A stretch of 64,000 nucleotides of DNA from Tetrastigma voinierianum (lineage: Eukaryota > Streptophyta > Magnoliopsida > Vitales > Vitaceae): NCBI GenBank assembly GCA_016808115.1, contig JAEQBH010001147.1, positions 682,001-746,000 of the forward strand, given 5' to 3'. A program made the translations under genes and the position numbers. Numbering within the stretch: the stretch's first letter is position 1; every line of letters starts with the position of its first letter. Shown here in pieces: positions 47,172-58,562 of this stretch. A model generated the notes under the pieces. It worked only from the letters and a program-made list of their open reading frames with translations, did no database searches and was not told where the DNA came from.

Positions 47172-48893
47172 TGTGACGCCCTAAATTCCGTGGGTCCGTT
47201 GACAACCCGTCGACGCGGAAAGGCACATTGCTCATGTGCATGAGACCCATACATGAAGTAAAAATGGCCATGGGGCCCATACATCAATACTCACCAAAAT
47301 CTATCAACCAAGCTATATTACCATAGTTCAAGGACAATACATCACTCTGAATACAAACATATATTAAAATTTAAAATTCTAATACATGTTATACAAAAAG
47401 TATCTACCAAAGCCACATGTCGGCTTTCTTCTCAAAAGCGGCCTCTAGTGAACGCCGCCCTCCCGAACACTCCCTATACCTGAAATAATGATCCCTCGAC
47501 AGGGTGAGCAATGCCCAATAGTGATAATCTACTACATGGGTTACTCCCCACCTAAGTGCACATGTAATGGCAACCAAACACATTCAAGCAAATGCATGAT
47601 TCTACTTGAATATCTATATGCTCAATCCCATTTCTCGAGTCCTCACCAATTCCCTTACACATGCCTAAGCCAAATGCGAGAAAAATACAGTTTTCAAAAC
47701 AAAAGGTTTTTGTTCTCGAAACATACTAATGAAGCTTTGCAAATATATCGACTAATTCCTCTGAGGCTAATTCTGTCGGATAACTCTCCAAACAATTCAC
47801 GTAAGCTCCTCCGACGTGAATTGTTGGATAATCTTCCAACACAATTCTCCAGAAAAATCTTCCGTTGAAATTCCTTTCACAACTATTTTCCTTTTTATTT
47901 TCTTTCATGTCATGCATTCACACCTATCGTTCTAGGGTGCCCCGGTGCATATGGAATGCATTATGCCATTTCCAAACGATTCATGCTTAATATATTTTAC
48001 ATGATATATTAACAAAATTAATTCATACATCATGTTATTCAATTCATAGCAATAACATCAAAATTAGCTCACATGGGAAAATAAACAATAAAAGCAATTC
48101 ATTTTGAATCACCCAAACAACACAAAATCACATTAAATCACGTGGAACAAGAAACCCTAGGCTCCTAAGACTGCTCACGACCATAATAGGATTTTCTTCA
48201 CCTTCTGCTCAAATATTTCGAGATTCTAAAACACTCCGCCATCCAGCCCTCAACAAATCCCCATCCATTAAAATGGCTCTAGCCAAAGAATAAACCAAGA
48301 GGAGAAGACCCCTACCCTTGGAGTTGTCGAAACTCCACACAAAACCTGTCCACATCGCAACCCTTATAGCGCAGGGATCAACTTCGCTACCAACGAGAAC
48401 CGGCTATCCGAAGCCTGAAATCTAAAGAGAAGTCAAGATTTCTAGTCTCTAAAACCGCCCCTCCCCTCACCCGCCCGGCTTTTCCAAAGAATCGAGAAGA
48501 AGATGGTCCTTTTGTCTTATTTTAATCTTTCACTTAATCTCTTGTGTTCTTCAGTTTTATTTGTAATCTTTTTTGACACATGGCTTTTAATCTGGGCCAT
48601 TCATCACCATCCTCTCACTAATCATGCAACATGAGTCACATGGGTACATGTAGTAGGTGACTTTGTCACATCACGCCTCTCGCAGTCGTTATACCGCACC
48701 CGACACCCTGCCTCAGCACCTGAAATTCGACCGTCTCTAATTAGACGAAATTCATGTGGTAGCTAGATTTCATGAGACAAATTTTTAATCTGAAGTCCAT
48801 TTCATCATCCGAGATCTAAAAATCTCTGATTTTGGACTAAATTACTTCATTTTGATTATTTTTCGTGAAATTAGAATTTTCTCTGGTTTTATA
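47172..48893 (-). repeat. 3' LTR of the 47.2-56.6 kb chromovirus
   Basis: Starts TGTGACGCCC and ends CTCTGGTTTTATA, with the final CA mutated. It aligns with the right LTR throughout but has the 140-bp segment only once. Confidence 0.92.
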
Positions 48894-48910
48894 TCTTCCC
48901 CTTCCTAAAA
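48894..48910 (-). other. Polypurine tract of the 47.2-56.6 kb chromovirus
   Basis: On the - strand TTTTAGGAAGGGGAAGA abuts the 3' LTR. Confidence 0.78.
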
Positions 48911-49014
48911 GAATTTCGTCCCAAAATTTATTAACACAACAATTCACATGCATATGCGCACTATACCATGAATCAAACTAGTCACGGCTATTGAAACGAC
49001 TCAAACCACGACCT

Positions 49015-49260
49015 TCATCCCTAAACAAGACATGGGACAGTGGCCCGCATCGTGTCCTCGCCCCACGACCTCCAATCTACCTGCTGCCATAGCACTTCAC
49101 TAGCCCCACGGTCTCATGGCCGCAAACCCGATCCCGCTTATCCATATCACACCGTCCCTCCCTCGAAGGTCCCATCCGTGTCAACTCTCAATCTCTCCCC
49201 AATCCACCACATGAGCGGGATCTGGAGTGTACCTCCTGAGCATGGACATGGGTACCCTAC
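49015..49260 (-). pseudogene. Chromodomain of the 47.2-56.6 kb chromovirus
   Basis: The - strand reading in shifting frames gives an RYTPDP-type lead-in (about 49,220-49,240), a VDTDGTFE segment, a VLWQQVDW segment near 49,080, then GEDTMRATVPCLV before the stop near 49,022. This is the same chromodomain seen at 19,719-19,946, but here frameshifted at least twice and with the conserved Trp-Glu positions damaged. Confidence 0.75.
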
Positions 49261-50240
49261 GACATCGACATGTCGGGCGATAAAGCTAACTGCACGTTTT
49301 CACTCGTGCCTACCTCAAGTATCTCAAAGGGTCCAACGAACCTCGGCGATAACTTCTCGCTCTTTCCGAACCTGACCACTCCTCCTCTCAGGGCATCACC
49401 TTTCAAGAAGACGTGATCTCCAACCCTCCTAACTCTAAGGGCCGATGTCGCATACACAAAGATAGCTCTTCGCTGGTCTGGAAAAAGAGAAGATAAGCCA
49501 GACAAGCTCACCTTCCTGAGGTGTCTCTAATAAGATCAGGACCGTTGATGGAGCCTTCCCACCGTCCAACATATCTGGCGTGATCGCATGGCCTCCCATA
49601 CAATGCCTCATATGGTGCCATATGTATACTGGCCACAGAATCCATTGGTTGCAGTAAATTCCACTAAGGCAAGTGCCTTCTAGCTACCCTTATGATCAAG
49701 GACGATGTCAGCAAAGATGTCCCTCTAACACCGTAGATGGTCCTCTCGATTGACCATCCGGTCATGGTGGAAAGTTGTACCATGGTCACTGTGCCCATAA
49801 CCTTGGAAATCCTTCCAAAAGTGCGTCAAACCCTGCCCTATCCCACATTATGGATACCATAGGGCCCATGTAAATGTAATCCATCTCTCGAATATACAAC
49901 CGGTAGAATCTCTCCAATGTGTAGGTCATCTGCATGGCTAGAAAATATGCCGACTTCGTGAGCCGGTCCACTATCACCCATACCGCATCCCGTCCTTGTG
50001 GTGTCCATGGCAAGTGGATCATAAAATCCATCGTGACGTGCTCCCACTTCCACTCAGCCACCTCCAATGGCTGAAGTAGCCATGCTTGCTTCTGGTTCTC
50101 AACCTTAACTCGATGACAGAGACATCGCCGAACAAAGTCCCCACTGTCTCTTCATCTGCCCAAAGAATACCGACGACGAAGATCCCGATACATCTTCGTG
50201 CCAACTGGATTTTGACAAGAAATCGAGAGCAAAGTGAAAC
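49257..50240 (-). pseudogene. Integrase of the 47.2-56.6 kb chromovirus
   Basis: The zinc region is near 50,100-50,200 (a DEETVGTLFGDV-like run where the Cys pair has decayed). WKWEHVTMDFMIHLPWTPQG at 49,990-50,050 opens the core, with the catalytic Asp in TMDF, and AVWVIVDRLTKSAYFLA follows. The second Asp segment is altered (MWDRAGF). The C-terminal frame 49,257-49,511 has GDHVFLKGDALRGGVVRFGK and LSPRFVGPFEILEVG, typical of Tekay/Del integrase. Between 49,520 and 49,790 the frames change often. Confidence 0.9.
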
Positions 50241-50459
50241 TCCCAGAATCTCCTCTTAACCTGGCCAATTGGGGTGGAACCATCATCCTATCTCTAGGCG
50301 TAATCGAAGACTACCATCCGCTGCGGATAGTCCACTCACACTGCACCTCGACCACCGGGTCCCTAATGGACACTATCTCCAAGGTCTGTCCCTGTGGACT
50401 CGATCACCCCACTCAACAGAGACTGCAGCTACTTCAACCTCTAACTGCACCCTAAGCCT

Positions 50460-51830
50460 ACTCGTTGTACTGTAGCCTAAACTGTCCCACAATCTAGAGC
50501 ATCCGCCACTCCCGGGAAGCTATACTAACCCATGCTCCCTATGACTTCCGACTGAGTGCATCAGCCACTACATTTGCCTTACCAGATGGTATTTGGCCAG
50601 TAAGCCATACTCCTCTAGAACTCCATCCATCCGCTTGCCTCATCGAGTCCCGCCGTGAAGATATACTAAACTCTTTGTGGTCCGAGTAATATCCTAACTA
50701 CTGCCATATGCAGTGGCACCAAATCTTCAAGGCAAGACACTACGCCAACTCCATCGTGTGCACTCGCCATGATTCTTCAACCGACGGGAACCATAAGCTA
50801 CTACCCGGATCGCATCAAAACAGACATCCCGCCGCCTCGAGGCATCACAACAGCACTATGTACCCTCAGTCCTCGGTCTTCACCACAAGATAGGAGCTGA
50901 AGTGCCTCCTCTTCAACCTCCTGGAATGCCTCCTCGCATCGGGTCATCCCAACTGCACCACCCCTTCCGGTCAATCCGCCAGCCGCTAATCAAGAGAAAC
51001 TTCAATGAATCTCCTCAGATACTAAGAAACCGCAGATCTCATCACAACACCTTCCCGTGGCCATCGACACCCATGCGAAGCCGACACTACGTGTCCCAAA
51101 ATCTCACCTCGCAAGCCAAACTCACGCATCGAACTCGCGTACAACCGATGGTCTCAAAGAATCAGAAACAATCCTCGCGGATACTCATGCTCCCTCTCCG
51201 ACTGGGAATAGATCAAGATGTCATCCACGAAGACCACAACAAACTGATCCAAATAGGGTTCGAATACCCTATGCATGAGGTCCATGAATGTCGCCGGGCG
51301 ATTCGCCAATCCAAAGGCATCATTGTAAACTCAAAGTGCCCATAACGTCCTGCGCCGCCTTAGGGATATCTCGTCTCCTAACCTCAACCGATGGAACCAT
51401 GAAGGTCTATCTTTAGAGTAGACTCTGTGTCTTCCTCAACCGATCAAAATCAAGTCATCAATCCTTGAAATGGGTACCGATTTGATCGTGAATCCCCGTC
51501 TAACCGCTTCCATAGTCAACGCATAGTCAAGGGTCTGAATCCTTCTTCGCAGTTAGAATCCGAGCGCCATGGTGAAGCGTTTCTGGGCCTAATGAACCTC
51601 AGCCCGCAGCTCCCGTAGCTAGACTCGAGTTCTTGCACTAACGGTGCCATCCCCGCGCGGAGTCATAGAGACGGGCGAAGTACTGTGTGTAACTCACCGG
51701 TCTGCCAACCCTCGCTGAGGCAATCCAGCTAGCTCATCCCGGAAAACATCCTCATACTCGCTAATTACTCGAGGTGACGGTCCTGGCCTCACCTCGTCCC
51801 TGTGTGGTAAGGCTCGCTAGCCAACTCGCT
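50460..51830 (-). pseudogene. Reverse transcriptase and RNase H of the 47.2-56.6 kb chromovirus
   Basis: On the - strand a QFVVVFVDDILIYSQSEREH segment stands at about 51,196-51,250: the palm motif FVDDILIYS with both Asp kept. Upstream (about 51,500-51,640) is a GFIRP segment followed by a P-W-x motif, and near 51,380 an EDIPKAA segment. RNase H ends with GKANVVADALSRKS at about 50,547-50,590, the usual closing motif of Gypsy RNase H. Frameshifts are frequent throughout. Confidence 0.85.
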
Positions 51831-51834
51831 CAAC

Positions 51835-52235
51835 TCGTCTATGACACTTGGACTCGCATACAATCAGATGGCAAAATATCATGCTTCGGTCTCCGAAATA
51901 CAACACAGTACCGTCTGCTGTAGAAGCAGAACCTCCTACGCTCACACCGATGACGACTTCGTGTGCTACTTAATCCATCCCTAAGACGACGTCGAACTCC
52001 GACATGTCCATGACCTCGTGTCCACTGTGGCGAATCCCAGAGATCTCTAGTCTCGCAACCCGACATATCATCCCTATCCTCGCCCTAACCCTAGGGGAGA
52101 ACCCCACATACAAGGCCCCTCCAAGGCCTCAACCCTAAACCCAACTCTATCAACTAATGCAAAGAATGAATGAATGCGTATGCAATCAATAAAATAACAC
52201 TCGCCCACAAAGAGATAGCAAAAACGCATCCCCCG
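51835..52235 (-). pseudogene. Aspartic protease of the 47.2-56.6 kb chromovirus
   Basis: A MDMSEFDVVLGMD segment (about 51,985-52,020 on the - strand) is the ILGMD-type motif that ends chromovirus protease domains. Upstream, a HSFFALVDRVGF segment near 52,130-52,165 follows the place of the active-site loop; the DTGAT-like residues there are replaced or out of frame. It is absent from the sister copy at 17.9-25.5 kb. Confidence 0.65.
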
Positions 52236-52239
52236 TATA

Positions 52240-53319
52240 ACCGGGTCGATCCGTCGACTCACCGATGGTGATACAGACACGCCACTCGATGTCCCCGCCC
52301 TCAGGCCTCGCCTTTGCCTCGCCCATGGTCCGCCTTGGCCTGCCCAGGTAAATGCAAGGTGCCTGCAGCAAGACCTCGGGATCGAAACTCGCCTCCGGCC
52401 CATACCGGGAGATGGAGGAATATACTATATCCGTCCCGTCCCAACTCGACCGGGATCATGGCCGTCTCAAACCCGAGATCCCCGTCTCGAGGACAATCCT
52501 CCCTCATGTCCGGCCGGGCCGGCAACGGCAAGACACCATCCGCCCACCGACCGGGCACCCCATCCGTCCCTCGGGCTCGACGGGCCGCGGCCATGGAACC
52601 CACGTGAACTAGAAGCCCTAGGCTTCTTCCCCAAACTAGAAGAAGACTGACTCTCCTTCCTCTTGCCACTAGCACCTGTATCCTGAGTGCTCCATGTATC
52701 CTCGATCTCTCTCTCTATGGTCAGGGCCGTCCCGACCATGGAGTCCATGTCCTGTAGAAGCGAACCCGCTAATCCCCACCCCCGGGAATGGACAACTCAA
52801 CCCATTCGAATCTCCCGACTCATTAGTCACTAGCAAACATTAGCTCCATGAATCTAGCCACATACCCAATACTGGCCATGGGCCCCGTCTGCTCTAGGAA
52901 CTCCCAGCCTCGACACGCGTGTCCAAAATACTCAAGATATGAAAAGATCATGGAACTCTCGCCCAAGTCATTGCCTCAGATCTCTGTAGAGGTTCTGCCC
53001 AGCTCAACCACACACACTTAGCCTCACTCTCCACTGGTGCGCCTAGTTTGATCTGGTCGCATCGGATAATCATACCTGAACACTCACTTCCACTGCATAA
53101 ACCAACGGTCACAACATCGATCTCCTCCCCTCGCGATCTGAGGATGATTTGCCCTGAACCTCTGGAGGTTACTTGGACCTCCCTGGCTACCTGTTGCACT
53201 AGCTTGTGCAATGGTAGCAGCCGTAATCCCTACAGCCTCAGCAAAGGCCTGTTGGTCAAATACTAGTGGTGCTTAGCTAGCACCTCGTGGACGACCTCTA
53301 CCTCTCCACGACTAGCCAT
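52240..53319 (-). pseudogene. gag of the 47.2-56.6 kb chromovirus
   Basis: Starts at 53,319 with MASRGEVEV-like codons, matching 22,338 in the sister copy. The capsid C-terminal part is in 52,748-52,990, followed by a Ser/Lys-rich linker (near 52,640-52,700) and the zinc-knuckle region (about 52,490-52,530), where only PDMREDCP remains of the usual C-x2-C-x4-H-x4-C pattern. Frameshifts separate the pieces. Confidence 0.75.
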
Positions 53320-54235
53320 CTACACATGTCAAATGGCAAGCTAAGTTTTTAATGTAGCATCTCTAAGGTGTAAACACAACCCCGAGACACTATTCACATA
53401 CTAAAAAATTTTCCATACTTTAAATCATAAGCAACAAAAATTTTATTTTATTTTATTTCATTTTATTTTTTTTGAAAACCCCGTGAACAGTGTCCATGAA
53501 CAGTGATCCAAACAGTGACTCAAAAAAGTGAACTGAGTCAAAACCGGGTCAAGTGCACAGGTGCGCCACCCAAAGGACTCCAGCCTTGCACGCGACCGCG
53601 CCCACCGCGCCCACGAAGTCGGTCTTGGCGCACTGATGCCGTGTCGCGGCCCCCTCCGGTCGCCCTCGCAGGCGCCCTCGTCGTGTCACACTGTCGCAGC
53701 CCCGTCAGCGACAGCAAAATCAGATCACGACGCGTAACCCATGCTGCGCCGCACTAGTTGTCGCACGGGCCAGGCTACGCACCATGCCGTCGCCCCTCGA
53801 TCACGATACAAAATTTGTATCGCAACACAACTCCTTGCCGCGCGCACTCACGCCGCCAGGTCAGTATGAAGCACACAAGGCGGTCGCAGCTCTGCGGCGC
53901 CGTATCATCGCGCCGCTGGCCACCAAGACACCAGCCTCCCTCCTGTCACGATACAAACGATTGTATAGCGACACACCCCTAAATGCAAGAAGGTCGCTGT
54001 ATGCAGGCCACGTTTTTCTCCTCAAAGGTAGGCCGCCGGTCACAAGGCCTCCCGGCCGTATCAGGCCGTATGTAATGGGCCGTATCGGCCCTCACAAGGC
54101 GCCCTCGCACGGTGTCATGATACAATATGTTGTATCGTGACCCAAACTGGAAAATGGGCGAGCCCACCCGGCCCCTACACGTTTTTTTCCTTTTTTGTTC
54201 CGGCCATCGTAGTTAGATCATTAAAGAGAGAGAGA

Positions 54236-54309
<74 letters not shown>

Positions 54310-54763
54310 TTATATTTATTTTTTTTTCAAATCTTCCAATAGAACCTCATAAATTTATTTATTTATTTATTTTCTTTTTTTACACACTGTAAAACCCCAG
54401 AAAAAAAAATCTTCCTCAATATATATATTTTTTCATTTAATTATGGACTAATTTGCCCCAAAATTTCTCAACCTCCTAAGGTTTTATTTCTCAACCCTAG
54501 TGTTCAACATCTTTCCTATGTGCTATTCACCAAGCACACAATTTCACACAACACATACAATAAACATCATGTTATACACCCAATCACACATAAAACACAA
54601 TGCATGCAATGTTCTAATCTTGTCCGGTGACTGCCTAGGTAATCACATACCTAAACCCTAACATTGAGCTACACCAAGTTGTGGTTCTCTCACACCTTAA
54701 TGACCATGGCCTAAGCCCAAGTCCCCTGCTCCTGAAAATGATACCCATGCCTCGATACCAAGC
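53320..54763 (-). other. Leader of the 47.2-56.6 kb chromovirus with palindromes, AT microsatellite and primer site
   Basis: Noncoding, GC-rich at 53,560-54,175. It holds three palindromic GATACAA...TTGTATC sites (53,805, 53,950 and 54,119), a (TA)n run of about 65 bp at 54,238-54,305, and a primer site at 54,749-54,762: CTTGGTATCGAGGC on the - strand, matching initiator-Met tRNA with few changes. Confidence 0.8.
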
Positions 54764-56586
54764 CGTGACGCCAAATCCCGAGGGTCCGCTGACAAACCAA
54801 ATAACTCCAGGAGTAAACCTGCGGTCTCATGTCATGAGACCCATACATGAGTAAAAATGGTCACTTGGGCCCATACATCAATACTCACCAAAATCTATCC
54901 AACCAACTATATTACCATAGTTCAAGAGTTAATACATCACTCTGAATACAAACATATATTAAAATTTAAAATTCTAATACATGTTATATAAAGCATTCAC
55001 CAAAGCCACATGTCTACTTCTTCTCAAAATGCCTCTAAAGATCGCCCTCTAACACTCCCTATACCCGAAATAATGATCCTCGACAAGGTGAGCACTCCAA
55101 TAGCATAATTCCTACATGGGTTACTCCCCACCTAAGTGCATATGTAATGGCAGTCAAACACATTCAAGCAAATGCATGATTCTACTTGAATATCTACATG
55201 CCCAATCCCATGTCTAGATTCATCACCGACTCCCTCACACATGCCTAAGCCAAATGTGAGAAAATACGCTTCAAAACAAAAAGGTTTGCTCGAAACATAC
55301 TACCGAGTTTAGTTAAATTCTATTTGGACTATCTTCGAGGTGAATTTGTTGATAACCTTGAAACAATTCATGGGATCTCCGACGTTGAATTGTTAGACAC
55401 AATATCCCAACACAATTTCTCCGTCGAAAAATCTTTTCGTTGGAAATTCCTTCTTTCAGCACCCATTCTTTTATTTTCTCCTCATGTCATGCACTCACAC
55501 CTATCGCTCTAGGTGCCCCTATGCATATGGAATGCATTATGCCATTTCCTTAAATGATTCATGCTAATATAGCATTTTACATGCATATATTAACAAAATT
55601 AATTCACATACATCATGTTATTCAATTCATAGCAATAACATCAAAATTAGATCACATGGGCTAATAAACAATTCAAGCAATTCATTTTGAATCACCCAAA
55701 CAACACAAAAATCACACATAAATCACGTGAACAGTAAAACCCTAGGATCGGATCATGTTATTCAATTCATAGCAATAACATCAAAATTAGATCACATGGG
55801 CTAATAAACAATTCAAGCAATTCATTTTGAATCACCCAAACAACACAAAAATCACACACAAAATCACGCACAGAAAACCTCAGGATCATAATCGCTCTCA
55901 TCAGCCATTGTGGATTTTCTTCACTGGCTCAATATTATGATAAAACACGCCATCCAGGCCTCTCAACAAATCCCCCATCCATTAAAATGGCCTGAATAAA
56001 GAATAAACCATAGAGAAGACCCCCACTCTCTTGGAGTTGTTGAACTTCACAAAATTCCAGGTCCACTGCAGAGCTCTTATAGTGCATAGATCAATTGCTT
56101 GGCCCGACGAACCGACGTCCGAAGCCGAAATCTAGAGATATTCCACACTTTCTCTCTCTAAAACCGCCTCCCTTCACTACCCGCTTTCCAAAGAATCGGA
56201 GAAGAAGATGGTCCTTTTTGTCTTTATTTTCATCTTTTCACTTGATTCCTTTTGTGTCATTTAGTTTGATTTTAAAAGCTTTTTGACACATGAATTAATC
56301 TAAGCCATTCATCACCATTCTCTCACTAATCATGTAACATGTGTCACATGGGTACATGTAGTAGGTGACTTTTATCACATCATAGCCTCTAAATCATTAT
56401 ATCAGCAGACTGCCACCTACATTGAAAATCGTGAATTCCAACCGTCTTGAATTAATGTGATAGCTAGATTTTCAAGTAGACGATCTCCAACGGTAACCAA
56501 GCTACATCCAGATTTTAGAAAATTTTCATTTTGACCTAAATTACCATTTTACTATTTTTCTAAAATTAGAATTTTCTGGTTTTACA
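54764..56586 (-). repeat. 5' LTR of the 47.2-56.6 kb chromovirus
   Basis: Starts CGTGACGCC, ends CTGGTTTTACA. It is longer than its partner mainly because a 140-bp segment is duplicated (55,612-55,751 and 55,752 to about 55,885). Confidence 0.92.
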
Positions 56587-57573
56587 AAGAAGAACAAAGT
56601 CTCGCCAACGATAGGATCGAGGCTGGCTTAACTATTATACTTGTACGAACCCTTTCATTTACTTATTAGGATCCTCATTAATCCAATTTTATGCCTAATT
56701 ATCTTCCATTGAATGTCTAAACAAAGATAAATCATCTTAGAATTTAACCAAAGAAATAACAAAACAGAATCGAGTCGTCTAGCGCAGTGAAAGTGCAGTA
56801 GAATATGATCGAGGGGTCTCTGCTCAAGTAGCGTGAGAGACCTTCACCTAGGTGAAGCTCTCTTTGCCTAGGTGGAGACTGTCGGGGAGGTGCAGAAATG
56901 GGGCATTTTGCCCTTTTTCACTAGAAAACTTCAACCAAACCAAAACCAAAACAAATCAACCTTCAAAATTGGACTTAAACCAGCCAAAAACACATTTATT
57001 AAGAATTTTCCTACACACACTTAGACTAGGAGGGATTTGTGATAGCTTCCTTACAAAATTTCCATACATGAGTTCCATACAAGTATTCCATACTAGTAAT
57101 CCATACATGAATTCCATACGTATAGGTTCCATACCTTGATTTCTTGAAGCTTAAACCTTTTCTTCTTCCTTCCTTTTTACTTGAATAAGACTAGATCTCC
57201 AGCTAAAATGGAATAAGAAACACCTAACACCATTCTTCCTCTCAAAACCAAATGCCTCAGCCAAAGCTGAAAAAATCAAAATGAGAACTTGTCTCATCTC
57301 CAGCACCAACTGTCTATCCCACCTTGCGATCAGCATTTTGGACTCACTCTCTCTTAGTTCTTGCATTTTAGTCCTTTATCTTTCGTTCATTTGCAAATCA
57401 ACTTATCATATTTCTACTTTAAAATATCATCTTATTGTATTATGACCTTTGGGTCCTTATTTTACAAATCGCCAATTTACCCTTAGTACTTCAATTTTTG
57501 AAAAATGCAAATTTTACTTATATTATACCCTAAACATGTAATAAACTACTAGGGTATAATTTGAGGTGTTACA

Positions 57574-58562
57574 ATAGAGGATAAGGTCTGGAACAGGAAC
57601 AACAGAGTGAGAATGAGATTCAAATATATAGAAGAAAGGAGTTTGAAAAAGTGTTTTTCAAACTTAGAACCCATTTGAATTTATAGGCAAAATTATGGTT
57701 GTTGGCCATTAAGAATAAGAATTAATTTGAAATGTTACGAATTAAATGTAAAATTAATTGTAATAATTAATGCGAAACGTTATGGATTAAATTTTCCATT
57801 AAGAGTAGGATTTAATTAAAAACGTTATGGATTAAATGTACATTTAATTATTAGAATTTGAATTCAAAATCAAACGGTTTGTATTTACTGCGTTTTTATG
57901 ACTTTGGACCGTTTTGATTTTAAATACTCAAAAACTAAGGTTTTTATTTAGGCTTATGAAAACAAAACTGATTTAGAGCAAAATCGAATTTGTCCCGGAT
58001 TTATTCACGTGCAGGGGGGGCAAATCCATCAATTTGCACTGAAATTGGGCTTTTGACCCATTTCTTGTGTGCACGAGGGCTTCCCATTTTCTCAAGTCAT
58101 GTACAAGCCCATAATTGGGTTTTAGTATATAAACCCATAAAAGACTCGTCTTTTTTCCATGTGGGACCACACCTTTTTGAAAACTATTGTTTACTAACAA
58201 TCCTCCACATTTTTCAAAAAGGTGGTTGTATTAAACAAAAAAAAATTGTATTTAAAAAACACTTTGTTTGGAATATGGAAGAAGGTGTAAGTAAGTGCCT
58301 TAAATTTGGTGTTCAATGAACTATGAACCAAACATAGATGAATAAGATTTAATTTCCAAAATATTGGTGAAGCTTATAACTTCAATTAATCAGAGTACTC
58401 TTGATCGTAAATTAGAGACCTTATCATCAACACCACACATCACGATTCTTACTATTCAACACCATTGTGCGCGTTTAGGCCATGTGCGTGCTTGATTATT
58501 TCATAAGTGCTCTAGAACTTTTGTCATACCATTTCATTGGAGTGGCCCCACTACACACTTAC
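57574..58562 (-). mobile_element. Copia-2: rest of LTR (to 58,199), polypurine tract and 3' UTR
   Basis: 57,574-58,199 continues the Copia LTR broken at 46,231. 58,200-58,210 is ATGTGGAGGAT on the - strand, the polypurine tract. 58,211-58,562 matches the Copia-1 3' UTR (34,744-35,095) until ACACTTAC, where the chromovirus LTR starts. The rest of this Copia copy, if present, lies beyond the window. Confidence 0.85.

Larger units (their letters stand above)
47172..56586 (-). mobile_element. Nearly complete Tekay/Del-like chromovirus
   Basis: LTRs of 1.72 kb (47,172-48,893) and 1.82 kb (54,764-56,586) enclose primer site, leader, gag, protease, RT, RNase H, integrase and chromodomain on the - strand, in complete Gypsy order. 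It is the fullest element here, yet every ORF is frameshifted. It sits inside an older antisense solo LTR. A target duplication could not be read with confidence: the left flank is GCAAG, the right AAGAA. Confidence 0.92.
46232..57573 (-). mobile_element. Antisense solo LTR (family L) split by a chromovirus
   Basis: On the + strand it begins TGTCACGCCC and ends GAGGTGTTACA, i.e. the - strand opens TGTAACACCTC. The flanks GTAGA and ATAGA are a 5-bp duplication with one change, and the Copia LTR resumes directly at 57,574. The LTR parts are 46,232-47,171 and 56,587-57,573, together about 1.93 kb. The rest is the nested chromovirus. Confidence 0.85.
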
